Of a stretch of DNA of 64,000 nucleotides, positions 51,762 to 63,809 are shown piece by piece (position 1 is the first letter of the stretch; every line of letters starts with the position of its first letter). Below the pieces are notes generated by a model that was not told the origin of the DNA, did not search any database, and worked only from the letters and a program-made list of their open reading frames with translations. Location: the NCBI GenBank assembly GCA_026874595.1, contig CM049320.1, forward strand, positions 21,459,714-21,523,713. The letters are read 5' to 3'. Made by a program: the position numbers and the translations under genes. Source of the stretch: Sipunculus nudus (Eukaryota > Annelida > Sipuncula > Golfingiida > Sipunculidae).

Positions 51762-54700
51762 CTGGTAAAATAAAATCTGATTATTAATTAAAACTCCGCC
51801 AGAGGTTTCAGATTGGCATTGTTGGTTTCACTGTATCATAAGTTGTAATGATCTTTTTACATGTATTCCTTGGTCATTAACCTAACACTAATAAATTCAC
51901 CATTCTATCCATGCTGGTAACAATTTAAGGAAGGTATAAATTTTATTTGCATTTCTAAGGGACAGTAACAAGTGGAATTTGGCCCAAGAACCTTGACGCT
52001 CAGCTAAATATTACTTGGAAGGGTTAGACAGGTTATATTATATTAAATTCCTTTTTTTTCTTGATGTATTTTATTTGTGCTGCAGCTGCTATATAATAAA
52101 CATGAGTTAAATTAAGTACTCATGTACTTGCAAATTTAAAACAGTTTATTCAAATGAAGTCATAGTGACCCAATATTCATAATAAAAAAGTATTAATGTA
52201 TACAACATATCAAAAAGATCAATTGCCAGTGGTAAGGAAGTTTTTACCCATTACCAGTACACGTGTACCAGTACATGTATGCTTGAAAGTATATTTAACA
52301 CTGTATAACATTGTAATACTTAATGGACAATTTTGGCCTATTAATCACAATTTTTTTGCCACAGTGACCTAGTTTTGCCACAGTGAACTTGTTTTGCCAC
52401 AGTGACCTAGTTTTGATTTTCAAAGGCATCTTGACATTTCCAAATTTTGGGTCGATAGGGGCACAATTTTTTTCCTAAACACATGTAGGGCCAGAAATAA
52501 GGAGTAGGAGTAGCATTTGGTCTTGTTCATAGCCGGAAAGTTGCTGAAAAGTGCCAAAAGTTGTGAATAATTGCTGGAAATTACCATAAAGTACAGAAAT
52601 GTACTGGAACAATGACATGTCAGATAAGAAAATATAATCACCATACAGGATTATGATTGGGCAAGAATTTGATAATGAAAATATCCAAAAAAGAGATGAT
52701 ATACCATCTACTGTTTATCTTACTGGAATATTTTCACGGAAATCTTTTTAGCCCCACCTCCAATATGCACCATTTTTGTCTTCAGTTGTCGAGAATAATG
52801 CAAAGTGTGTCTTGGGGGGCGGGGGGGGGGGGGGGGGGTGTCATTTCCTGATTTCTTTATAAATCTATTAATATTTCAAAAACGCTCCTCTTGCAGTGGT
52901 TATACACTGCAGTCTTTCCGGATCCCTTTTTCAGTTACAAAGGCTTTGTAATTTGTTTGTATAGCAAGGTTCTGTGAGCAAAGAACTGTAATCAGACCAA
53001 GGAGAGCATGGAGCATGTGCATCCAGCTCCAAATTTTACATGTGACACCCGTTCTCTGTCTGATTCTTGGTCCTGTGCCAGAAACAGTGTTACCTGTTAC
53101 AATATTGATTGGTAGTTCATGTTTTATCCCCTTACGTCCACCAGTTTTCTTCTATGGAAATTTTTTATTCATGATATTTCAAGGGAAAAGATGATAGTGA
53201 AGGGTAGAGAATTAAAGGGCCTAATTTTCAACAAGATAATTAAATACAGGTACATTACACATTATTTAAGAAACAGAAATATTTAAAATATGTAAAACCC
53301 ACTTGTGACAGTCATGGTCATTGATCACATGCAAAATTAAATAAAACACCCTCATTTGAAAGCTGATGATTGCATGATGTAATGTTTACAAACACAAAAA
53401 AAAATATGACTGGTCAGCCATAACAAAGATGGCTTCTCATGCATGAAAACATCTTTTTTGCCAGATCACTATGAGGAGACTAAAAAGTTGTGAAACATAA
53501 ACTGGGGATTTATTGTAAAATTTGTTATTGCTTTATTAGGTTGTCAATTCCATATTTAGTTTTCCCAGGAGATTATTGTAAAATTTAAACTTTTAAGAGA
53601 ATTATCACCAAAAAAAAAACAGGTGAGAACACGTTGATGAAATTCATGTAGGAACATCTGCTGAAAAGCTTAGGAGGAAAAATACAAGGGACCCATGGGT
53701 CACAACGCTCAGCTGATTTTGACAGTTATAACTGCATCACCATAGATTTTTTGAAGTTGCTATAAAAATACTATCCTCAGTGCTCAGAAACTAGGGCTCA
53801 ATGACTGGGGGAGGGGGAGAGAGTTACAACAACTGTGGATATTAACACAGAACAAGGAATTAAATTCAGTGGTGCTTACAGGGACTGGTGGGATTTAAAG
53901 CACCTCTGCATATACGTAAAGTATAAAATTAATTTAAATGAAATTATTTTTAAATATTTAAAAACAGGCAGAGAGATGGAAAACAAAGCAAATAACTTTA
54001 ATTTCCAGTCTACTGAGACAGGAAAATAATGAACAAATATTTGCAAATTAGATCCTATTTTTTCTTTTGTTAAGTCATTTTTTTACGTTTATAAATTTTA
54101 CTATATATTTACAGTATAACATATACACTGGTATATGAAATTCTGAGTATTCAAATTGATTCACAAATCTAAATTGCAGCAACATTAATTCTAAATTTAG
54201 TCAGGTAACATCACATTATGCACACAGATATATATGTATTTTTTTATCAAATATATTTTTTAAATTTGCAAAGCAATAAATATATGAAAACAACATTCCA
54301 GGATTCACAGTTTTAAATTGCACCTTTATTTATCCATGATTTGTTTCATATATTATCAAATTATGCCTAGTGATGGGTTAAATTATATTTTGTTTAATTA
54401 TTTAAAAGGAAATGCTTTCTTAAAAGTGCTACATCAGAACAACGTGGCATCTCTTGGATTACTTCCTGAATTAATAATTCAAGAAAAGTTGTGCATTTTG
54501 GATCAAAAACAGCTTTACATTTAAAGAAATACAGAAGACAATAACAAACCATGTATTTCAATATAATTGGTGATGGTGTTGGTGAGGGGGAACTGGGGGG
54601 GGGGGGGGGGTGTAAGGGTAGGGCCCATGAGAATAAGTGTATGTTTATTACAGCAGGGGTATTCTGCCAGTGCTGCATCACTAATAAGGTTATCTAGGCA

Positions 54701-54949
54701 AGGCTGTAGTGAGCGAGAGTGGGGTCTTGGATATACACAGAGGCAAATTATATAGAGGCAAATTTGAAGGGACTGAGATTTAGTGTCCGCATTACAGAGT
54801 TGTCTGCAAGTAGGAGTTTCACTGTACAAATGCAAATACATTAGAGCATCTGAAAAACTTCAATAATTAGAATAATTTTTAAGCTTTTACTTTCAAATAT
54901 CAGAATTCAAAAGATTAAATCCACATGTATCCCAGCTGTGAAAAATAAA
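51762..54949. other. Intergenic region upstream of the carrier gene
   Basis: No gene recognised. It holds a TTTTGCCACAGTGACC tandem motif (52354-52405), a G-run at 52816-52840, a relative of the 42.8-kb foldback element near 52985, and a GGGACCCATGGGTCACAACG remnant at 53690. The non-coding first exon of the carrier should lie in or beyond this stretch. Confidence 0.45.
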
Positions 54950-55550
54950 TTAAATATATCTACGAGAAAAAAATGTGCCATGGTCAAATTTGGGTAAAAT
55001 TTAAGGTACCAATTTTATATTTTTTCTAATATTTTAAAAAATTTAAAAGATTTTGATCTAATTTTGGGTATACAATTAAATTTTGATTAATTAAAGTTAT
55101 ATTACAAAAAAAAGTCCCTAGCTTTAACATTTTTTTGTGATAAGTGACCAAATATTTTTCCTGATTTTTTTAAAAAGTGCAATATGTTTGGGCCCATAAC
55201 TTTTTAAAATTATATAATACAGATCTAATTTCTGGCATGTAAATAGGAACTATATAGAGGAATATTTATGGTAAATATAAGGAAAAACAGATGAGTGTTT
55301 TTAAGGCAGTTCTGAAGTGTGACAATAGGTTTTTTTAATTAAAAAATGAGGTTTTTTCTTAATTTCTCAAAGGAACGAAGTCGCAAAGACCCAGTTTTTG
55401 GCTTGGTAGGAGATCTTGGGGACATCTAACATTATCCCAAATTTTGGATTCCTAGGTCTTACAGTTTCAAAACATGCCACATCTACAGACGGATGACGGA
55501 CAATGGACCACAACTACAGCTTAGATGACTTATAGTCAGCTGAGCTAATA
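54950..55550. repeat. Third copy of the ~600-bp dispersed repeat
   Basis: It begins near AATGTGCCATGGTCAAATTT, follows the 47815-48450 copy segment by segment, and ends GACTTATAGTCAGCTGAGCT with AAT. Confidence 0.75.
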
Positions 55551-56512
55551 AACTGAGAAAGTGAGAGGAGGAATTTATTAATATTTTTATGTTCCAGAAT
55601 GCAGACCCAATTCTGAACACGCTCTTATTTTTATAATTGTGAGGAATGCGGTTATGTTTCAATTGAAGATCATATTCTGAATAGTTTCACTTTCTCCATG
55701 GCCGCCCGAGTCAGCCTCCCAAACACCCTAACACCAGTGTTATGGGTACCTCTAAGAACACGCACTTAACTTCAAATCTGAAGCCAAAATGTAGCACAAA
55801 TCTATAAATAATTATCTGTTGAATAGATGCAATAATCTTGTCTAAAAAAAATGAAGTTCCAAGAGCCTTGAATAGATCAACTCCACTAAATAATAATAAT
55901 TTTTTTTTCAAAAATGGTCAAAATGACCCATGTGGCAAAAAAGCTACCACCTTGTGAAATGTGACCATATACATGGGATAACCGTGATCCTTGTGCATAC
56001 AAATGCCTCGAGGGCACAACACAACGTATGTGAACGCTGTAGGCAGGACATGTGCACATAAGCTAAGTGGTGTAAACAAGCAGAGGGAGGAATCATGATG
56101 GATACGACAAGTTGAATCGCATGAAGAAAGGATAAATTATACATAATTACGGGCTAAGATATAAGTGAAAAGGCTATTACTTCTACAGTCGCACCAAAAA
56201 CTATAACGGCTTTCAACATCCGAAGGCTATTTATTGCTGCTATTTATGCTGGCTATGACCCTGCCTCCTATAAAATTAGTAGTAATGCAAGCTGCAATCA
56301 AGATGAGCTCTTGTTTGTCTCCTCCCAAGATGTGTGATTCCGATCCATTCTACTCCTCTCCGTCAACAACGTCTTGGGACCAACTCTTCGGAAAATGCCT
56401 CGTAAGGTTCCAAATAGGAGACCCCTTTGGAATCGTATAATTGACATTTCAAGCGGTGTCAACATCTTCGCATAATTACCTTTTTGTTGTCTTTGGGTGT
56501 TTTATGAAACAT
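55551..56512. other. Intergenic; ambiguous open stretch at 56185-56340
   Basis: After a TTACTTCTACAG that could be an acceptor (AG near 56187), the + strand is open for about 48 codons (VAPKTITAFNIRRLFIAAIY and on) to a TGA. The neighbouring frame is also open. I cannot tell an exon from a relic or chance; no partner exon was found. Confidence 0.2.
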
Positions 56513-56520
56513 CTGCAAAG

Positions 56521-58083
56521 CAGGGTTGGGTTTTAGGCTGCCCAAAACCTGTTTTCGGCAGGGCAGAGCCGAAAACCTGCCTTTAACTGCCTAAAATAGG
56601 TTATAACCTGCCTAAAACTGCCTTTAACTGCCTAAAACCTTATTTACACTCACCTATGACTTGTAGTTTAACTATGTTTTATTGTTAAACAACTAAATGC
56701 ATTAAAGAAATATGCTCAACAAATTAAAACTTGAGGATCACTTTATCCAAACTAAACAAATTAAACCATAATACAAAAAAAGCAACAAATGAATACAACA
56801 CTACTTCAGGATTTCCTTATGAACACAGTTCTCTGACTCACCTACCTCCATTACTGCCAATTTATAAAAGAATGCTCTTACTTTAAGCTTATAACCAGAT
56901 ACTTTTATTGGCTTTTTGATCACAAGGGATTAAATTTTGTGATAAATGGAAAAGAAATTTTCCGGAATTTAAAATGTTGTTCCATTTACACTGATGAATA
57001 GTCCTTTATACTGTAGTCTCACTAACATATCATGTCTGTTTTGTATGCCTGTAGCTTTAAATGGCAAAAAGCAATGGATTGATTTTATTAATTATAACAG
57101 ATCTTTTATGCTAGCCATAAACTAAAAATATGATAATATCCTTTACATCATCTGATAATGAACAAGAATTTCCACTATTTGTTTATTCCCTTAGCTAGGT
57201 CATCCCTTGTCAAATTTTAAGATATTGTGCACATACTTATCTTCCTTATAATGATGGATATACTCTGTTAATTGTATGATGGAATTGTGAAAATGAAACC
57301 CTCATGAAACACTATAATTACTATAAAACTGAAAATGTGAAAATATATTGCAATGAATATGTTGCAAACCACAGAATATTTATAATTACTTTTGGGTTGT
57401 GTTAAACCTGAAGGCCTGAGCAACCTACATGTCATGTTCAGGGGCCCTGACTGCATCACTCAGTAAAAAGTTTGACTCAAGAACAGTCTTCAGGGCAAGG
57501 GCTTTGATTGCATTTTCCTTGTCATGTATGAAAGTTCACATGAACATCTACTAGGACACAGCAGTAGGACTTATGACCATTGGGTCTTATGACCCCATCA
57601 CCTGATAAATTGTAATTAACTTGTCTAATCAGGCATGGCCTCCCCTCTGATAGTGATACCCTGCCTTACAAGAGGCATACTGGAGGCTCTATTACATCAT
57701 TCCAGGTAGCAGGGCACTCATCAGGAAACCAAAAGGGTCCTGATAATGACATTACCTTGGCCAATGAAACTATGTGCCACACAAACATGGTTTCATGCTC
57801 CAGACACCTATACAGGCTCTTTGAAGACTGCATGGTGCCAGCCAACAGGAAATCATGCATTACTAATACTTGAAAGCTTCCAGAAGCCTAGCAAAGCCTT
57901 GTGACTGCATGACCCCAGACAGTTTGGTAGTTTTATAGATCTTTAAGTAAAAAATTTAAACAAATATAGGTTTTGGGCACTTTTGGTGCCTAAAACCTGC
58001 CTAAAACCTGTTTTAGGCGGGGCAGTTTTAACCAGGTTATAACCTATGGTTAAAACCTTCGTGCCTAAAACTTGCCAACCCTG
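56521..58083. mobile_element. hAT-type element with 8-bp target duplication (1563 bp)
   Basis: It starts CAGGGTTGG and ends CCAACCCTG, a perfect 9-bp terminal inverted repeat. CTGCAAAG flanks both sides exactly (56513-56520, 58084-58091). Subterminal regions at both ends hold many CTGCCTAAAACCTG-like motifs, likely transposase-binding repeats. I could not find an intact transposase inside, so it is non-autonomous or decayed. Confidence 0.92.
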
Positions 58084-58559
58084 CTGCAAAGTAGAGGCAC
58101 CAAAATAATGCTCAATTGCCCTACTTAACAATAATTTTGCCAAGAGCTGATGTCTTCACATAGAGAACAAGCCGCCATGATTACATGAAGTGACCCACAG
58201 TCCTTTGCAATGGGATTTAGAATGGGAACCAGCTCTGATCTTATCGCTGTTTGAACTGGAAAAAGCGCGCAATAATAGATGTTGGTGGAGGGTACCAGTC
58301 GATCAACGTCCGTTAATTACAATTCCCTGTATATTGTTATGTTTAAATCACCGCGGGCTTACAAGGATCGTTAGGGATAATGTCTCATTAATATATTAAG
58401 GTAAGAACGTGGTAAAGTTGCCAGAAAGACCCATTTACTACCAAAGACACTAACAGATGCATTTTGGTGTGTATATTTAGTAGTTTTAAGAGGTTTTTTG
58501 GTGCCTTCTACCAGTGTCTACCATTTCACCATTAGGAGGCCTTACTGTACAGGCCATTC

Positions 58560-58588
58560 CCACAACTGTGATCGTATCACAGTTGTGG
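58560..58588. other. Perfect 13-bp inverted repeat with 3-nt loop
   Basis: CCACAACTGTGAT, loop CGT, ATCACAGTTGTGG. It could be a strong hairpin or a dimeric protein site; no gene is assigned nearby. Confidence 0.9.
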
Positions 58589-58713
58589 TTCCGCAACAAA
58601 GCTCTTGTCAGTTGTACAAAATATTTTACTTTTTTGTTTCCTTTTATTTCACAATGTAATGGCACAAAGGGTGTATCTAAAACCCGGAGATCTCCAGCCG
58701 GAGATCAAAATAA

Positions 58714-60911
58714 AACCCGGAGATCGCGATATCTAAATTAATAAGGCAGCAATTCGTATTAAACCTTCCCCTTGACACTTCTAAATGACATCCGCATCGA
58801 ATATGATACTTAATTTGCAATGCACAAAGTATTTATTCAGTTATCCACGGAAACCTCACCCGGAGACGACCCAGAGATCGTCCGGAGACCGCCATCTTGC
58901 CCGGAGATCCGCCAATGAGTGCTTCCCACTGATTCCCACTCACCACAACAGATGCCGCCACATACATGTCTGACTTCCCTGCTCTGATATGTTATATCGT
59001 TTACGAGTCTGATTGGAACTGTCACTAAAATACGTATATTGTTTAAAAAACTGTTTAATAAACTAATCATATATTCTTTTTACCAATTTCTATTTCTGAA
59101 AACTATTGAATGTTTTTAATATGTTTATAACTAATTATATTTTCTTGCATATTATGCAGAATATTTTCTTTTAGTATAAATTTTATAGTAAAATATGTGA
59201 TAACATATAAAATAGTTTAAATTGATATTTACATATAGAAATTATCGTAACCTCAACTATCCTTAATTTTTTTAATGATATAAAGAGTATGCATTAAATA
59301 TAGAAAAACAGAAATTAGAAAACATATAAAATAGTATGTCAACTATGTGGTTTACTTAATATTGAAATTATAAAACTATGTCAAAATTGTGGTTTACTTA
59401 TTCGGAACTAAGACCAGAATTTAACAGGTTTAAAACATAATTATAAAAAAAGGGCAGCGGAGGATATCCCCATCAAAGTTAATTAATTACTAAATTATGG
59501 ATTCTCTTCCCGGCACGACCGGGCATTCAGGCAGGTGCTGGTGTGTACACAGTTATAAAGGGCAAACCTCATTAACGGTGTGGCTCATCCAGAGACATGG
59601 TCAATTTGGCTATTTAATAATTGACTAATTAAACTCATTAATTTCCGTTGCGCACTATTGAAGGTAAACAAATTCATCTATGGAGTAATATTGTTTATGT
59701 ACGGAGAGTGATGACAAAGAGACCACGGCAGGGTAATTAATCCTTTCAAGCTATTTGAAGTACTGTAATCCTATTAACCTTTGATCGTACGGCCCACCTA
59801 CGAAACCCCTTAGTTTGAAAATATGAGCAGTTCCACTTTCTTGCTATCTGTAGTTATATAAATAGTGTAACCTCTCTCTCTCTCTCTCCCAAACACACAA
59901 TCTTTATACGCTTCCCTTTATGTCCTACCATCTCTCATTCTCCTCTCTTCCCCTCCTCTCTCTCTAGCCCCTACACACACATACAGTCTAAATATGTTTT
60001 CCTAAATCTATGCAATTATGTTAATGTGTAATATAAAGTACAGCATATATAGTCAAAAATTAAATCCCACCAGAAACCAGTTTATTTTTTTATATTAAAA
60101 GTATTTTCCTCCCATCTGTTCCAGATGATTGGCGCTGCGATCAGTATTCATTGGAAATCAATGGGACATGGTATGGATGTAATCGATTAAAAACGCAAAC
60201 TTAATGTTTCACTAATGTCTCGGCGTAGTAAGAAAAGTGTGCGGGCTTGAAAAACGGGTAGAAAACAGCCGAGAAAATCAGATTACGTGTACGAATTCGA
60301 AGCTGCTCCCGATACCGATGTTTCCATGATAACCTCGCCTAGAGATATAGAACTCTGCAATCTCCCGAGCTAGATGACCCGGTTCCCGTTTCGAAACAAA
60401 AAAACTAAACAGGGTACTGTTGATAAAGTTAAGACACAAGCGACCACGGCCAAAACACCATTAAATAATGTTACAGTCAAAAAACACTGAAATCAATTTT
60501 GAAAATTTCAGAACGGAAACAAGTGAGAATTAGATTTGATTTTTGCGAGAGTAATAGTAACAGTAAAGAAAAAAATAAAGACGACAGTTCATCCTCGCTT
60601 CAAACTCTTAATTGTATTCCTGTAGAGATGCCAGAAAGCATTATCGATACACAATCTTTTGAAATAAGTGCATCCTCTACACCAAAACAGACCACAAATA
60701 AAATAACCCATGAAAATTGTGTGACTTCTAACGAATGTAATCGCCTGATAATTTCTATATGTAAATATCAATTTAACCTATTTTATATGTTATCACATAT
60801 TTTACTATAAATTTATACTAAAAGAAAATATGGATATTATTAAGAAGTGTCAAGGGGAAGGTTTAATACGAATTGCTGCCTTATTAATAAAGATATCGCG
60901 ATCTCCGGGTT
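58714..60911. mobile_element. 2.2-kb inverted-repeat DNA element, superfamily unknown
   Basis: Outer arms 58714-58782 and 60843-60911 are inverted copies (AACCCGGAGATCGCGATATC then ...TTGACACTTCT) with about two mismatches. Inner arms 59161-59246 and 60747-60832 are also inverted copies. On the right the two arm segments are 10 bases apart. On the left a ~378-bp insert (58783-59160) separates them. The interior holds broken coding remnants at 60215-60810. Target duplication not clear. Confidence 0.8.
60215..60810 (+). pseudogene. Broken coding remnant inside the 2.2-kb inverted-repeat element
   Basis: Short coding-like pieces follow one another on the + strand with stops and frame changes between. 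MSRRSKKSVRA is cut by TGA, then comes a DYVYEFEAAPDTDVSMITSP piece, then an open frame 60499-60810 rich in Ser, Thr, Asn and Lys. A TTTCAG just before 60511 may be an old acceptor. It is presumably the N-terminal part of a transposase or accessory gene; the family is not recognised. Confidence 0.4.
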
Positions 60912-61651
60912 GAATACCAGTCGATTCGTCACCACGGTCGTTTCGTCACCAATTACTAGCCTGATACGGACGGTCACTTCGTCACCAAAAAATCGGTGGC
61001 GTATTGGCCAATAGGCACTGCTTTTACAGAGCCTGTTTGTGTCAACCAATCAGTGTCCGGGTGACGGCTAACCATGTTTCGCATGGTTTCATGGATGTGT
61101 TTTGTTAGCTGAGCAATGTCAGCTACGGCTCATCAATCAGCGGGACTTTCTGTGATGATGAATCAAAGGATCCTCTCCTTTGATCCTGTTACTTTGATCC
61201 CCTGCATAACGTGATTTCACTCTTAAAAAACTTTCTGGTTTGTGCCCTGCCCAACTGTATTTACCTTCTTCGTAACATTTTCCATATGAATCATACACGT
61301 TTAATCAGAATTTATTTTAATCGCAATCCACCTGTTACAAGGTTTATTTTGTTTGTATAATCTGATTGTTCAATCGTCTTTTCCTTTATCTAATATACTT
61401 TTTTCCTGTATGTGTAAATATATATATATTTTTTATTTTCTTATATTTTTACTTAAATTTAAATGCAATCATAAGAAAATATTAAGAACAAAAAATGAAG
61501 TTTATTTTTAATTCAAAAGGAGGTTTTATACATATATACATATATATTGAAATGTTAAGTTGACTTTCTTTAAATTAGAATGCCAAAATTCGGTGAATAA
61601 AATACATTATTCAATTTGTGTTTCATTTAACCCTACCTTGTGACCATTACA

Positions 61652-61722
<71 letters not shown>

Positions 61723-61884
61723 GAGAGAGAGAGAGAGAGAGAGGGAATGAGAGAGAGAGAGAGGAAAGGGGAAAGGGGGAAAGGGAGTATAAAAGAGTCA
61801 GTTATTGAGCACTCTTACACTTTACACTTTCTTTAAGTGCACCATATTGTACACGCGTTTCCAAAAAATGTTTATTTATAATCG

Positions 61885-61933
<49 letters not shown>

Positions 61934-62462
61934 TTAAATTTAACACTTTCACTGTTTTCGAAGTGCTCAAAACGTGCCACGGTACTTTTGAGTCAACGTG
62001 ACGTGCCACATCATGATGTCATAATAAATAATAACTGTTGTGGCCTATGTTTAATGCGCATTTCTTGCACATTCGCATCATTTTGAACGACAGCAATCAA
62101 AGAAGAAATACAGTCTTGTAGACAACGTATAATTCCAGGTAGGCCATGCAATAATGTTATTTTTATATTTTTTTAATTTCAGACGTGCGAATTCATTAGT
62201 TTATAAACTTAACTTGTAACATTATATATGAGAGAAAAAGACTGTTTAAGATGGTATATGTCTCAGTGTTATTTTGATTTTAACCGTAATTAGCATCTCA
62301 TCATCCAATACGGTCATGTTTACACAGTCTCAGTGAGTACTAATCAAAGCATCCATTTGAACACAGAGATTTCATTGATGCTAAACATCAAAGATGATTA
62401 AACTTAAATAAACTTTGGACCGTATTAGTATATAAGGTCGTGCATTTCTGGGCACATAATCA
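60912..62462. other. Intergenic with TTCGTCACC motifs and microsatellites
   Basis: TTCGTCACC occurs three times at 60924-60993, the remains of another repeat. (TA)n is at 61654-61720, (GA)n at 61722-61770 and 61889-61928. A TATATAAGG about 33 bases before the ATG at 62463 could be a TATA element, but it would leave almost no 5' UTR. Confidence 0.5.
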
Positions 62463-62681
62463 ATGAGTCTTCCGAGAATGGATCTACGCCAGCGAATTGT
62501 TCAGTACCCTTGCGTACTTTGCAGAAGACCCGTTACTGCTAGACAACAAGCCGTAGTGCGCGATGGCTGTCACCAGTGGCAGCACAGGACCTGTGATACC
62601 GGCATCACCCAGAGAGAATACAGAGAGGCAGTGCGTCAAGGAATTGACATTCCATGGATTTGTGCACAGTGCAGTACACAA
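62463..62681 (+). CDS. PHD-like exon of the MULE-related gene
   Basis: 73 codons from ATG 62463 to CAA|GTAAGT. Zinc ligands visible: C-x2-C near residue 17, a Cys and His in DGCHQWQHRTC, and the closing C-x2-C. The place where a CDxC pair is expected reads RDGC, so one ligand seems lost by a Cys-to-Arg change (CGC codon). Confidence 0.75.
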
Positions 62682-63809
62682 GTAAGTTTTTTTTTTTATA
62701 ATTTGGTATTTAAATGATAGATTTACGGGTATCCGATCCGATAATTACATCATTATAACTAGTATTTTACATTTAAATGAATTAACAAATATAATAACAA
62801 ATAACAAGGCATATATCTGTAACAACATATATTAAATAGCCCTGAAATGTTCGTCGATATGAATTTTATGGTTCTATAAAACAGAGAATTAAAAAGACCT
62901 TAAAGATATACCACTGATGTATAGGAGTTAACCGATTTTTATATTAAAATATTTGTGTCGACATGTCTTATGTATAAAAAAAATAATTTTAATTGTATAT
63001 ATCTTAATCATATATGTTTAAGTCCACGCCTTCGTGAGGAGCGGGGAAGCGATGAAGCAGGTGCCACTGACTTATGTCCTCATGTCGGGAAAGAGGACAG
63101 TTGACTACCGGCGAGTGCTGCAGGTCATCCAGGAGGAGTTGCGACGCGCCAACTTGACCAGCAGCGTTGAGGCTGTAGTGGGTGACTTCGAGGCCGCTGT
63201 TTGGAAGGCATTCCGACTAGGTAAGAAATCTGGATACATGATAGAAATAATAATGCTTTTAACAATATTCATGACTGTGATTTTTAAGTATTACAATTAA
63301 CAGCAATATGTATTGTATGCTTGTGCCACAATCGTGAGACTATTCCCCAAGTACATTATTTATATTCACTACCACCAAAATAAAAATAGTACTCAATTAA
63401 TTATAAAAAATTATGTAGTTTATTAGCTATCAATTTCACTTATCATTGTATCGGACCGTCATCAATTTCGCCATCATAAACAGCTATAATTGATACTTTA
63501 TTATACAAATGTTTTTGCTGTTTAAATTTTAGCATTTCCGGAAGTTTCTCTGAAGGGTTGCGCCTTCCATTGGGCCCAGGCTGTTTGGCGAAAGGCGCAG
63601 GAGCTGGGTCTGCAGGTTCGCTTCAGAGAAAACAGACCGATGCACCGCTTTATCAAGCAGCTGCTAGCCCTCCCATACCTGCCGCAGCAAGATATAGCCG
63701 GCGAACTTGATCACCTGACGGAGACAGCCACAACTCCGGCAACATTCGCGCTCTGTGCATACGTCAAGATGACGTGGGTAGATTCAGCCGTCTGGCCACC
63801 CTCAACATG
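62463..63809 (+). CDS. PHD-like finger plus MULE transposase-core gene, partial and probably defective
   Basis: Exons 62463-62681, 63023-63220 and 63533-63809 are seen; the gene continues past the right edge. Exon 1 gives a PHD-like finger (PCVLC, DGCHQWQHRTC, WICAQC). Exon 2 starts with a split codon then HAFVRSGEAMKQVPLTYVLM and ends in VVGDFEAAVWKAFRLG. Exon 3 reads FPEVSLKGCAFHWAQAVWRK and on. PLTYVLMSGK, GDFE and GC.FHW are hallmarks of the MULE transposase domain, with GDFE carrying the second catalytic Asp. Exon 1 ends in phase 0 but exon 2 needs phase 1. Upstream of exon 2's acceptor the frame meets TAA at once. An exon carrying the first catalytic Asp should sit between, but the 341-bp gap holds nothing coding-like. 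It probably derives from a multicopy transposon-related family. Confidence 0.75.
63023..63220 (+). CDS. MULE core exon with second catalytic Asp
   Basis: 198 bp, phase 1 to phase 1, between TTTAAG and CTAG|GTAAGA. It encodes HAFVRSG..., then RRVLQVIQEELRRANL and VEAVVGDFEAAVWKAF. The GDFE Asp is the expected second catalytic residue. Confidence 0.78.
63533..63809 (+). CDS. MULE core exon with GC-x-FHW motif
   Basis: 277 bp after TTAAATTTTAG, exiting in phase 2 at ACATG|GTATGT. It encodes GCAFHWAQAVWRKAQELGLQ and on through LLALPYLPQQDIAGELDHL to a Trp-rich end (WVDSAVWPPST). The catalytic Glu would be expected beyond this exon or is not recognised. Confidence 0.78.

Noticed and set aside
54521-54841. 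Minus-strand Pro-rich frame near a G-run
   Set aside because: The proline run is a translated C-tract; no other support.
62429-62437. TATATAAGG as the TATA box of the MULE-related gene
   Set aside because: Only about 30 bases from the ATG in an AT-rich region; not strong enough to call a promoter.
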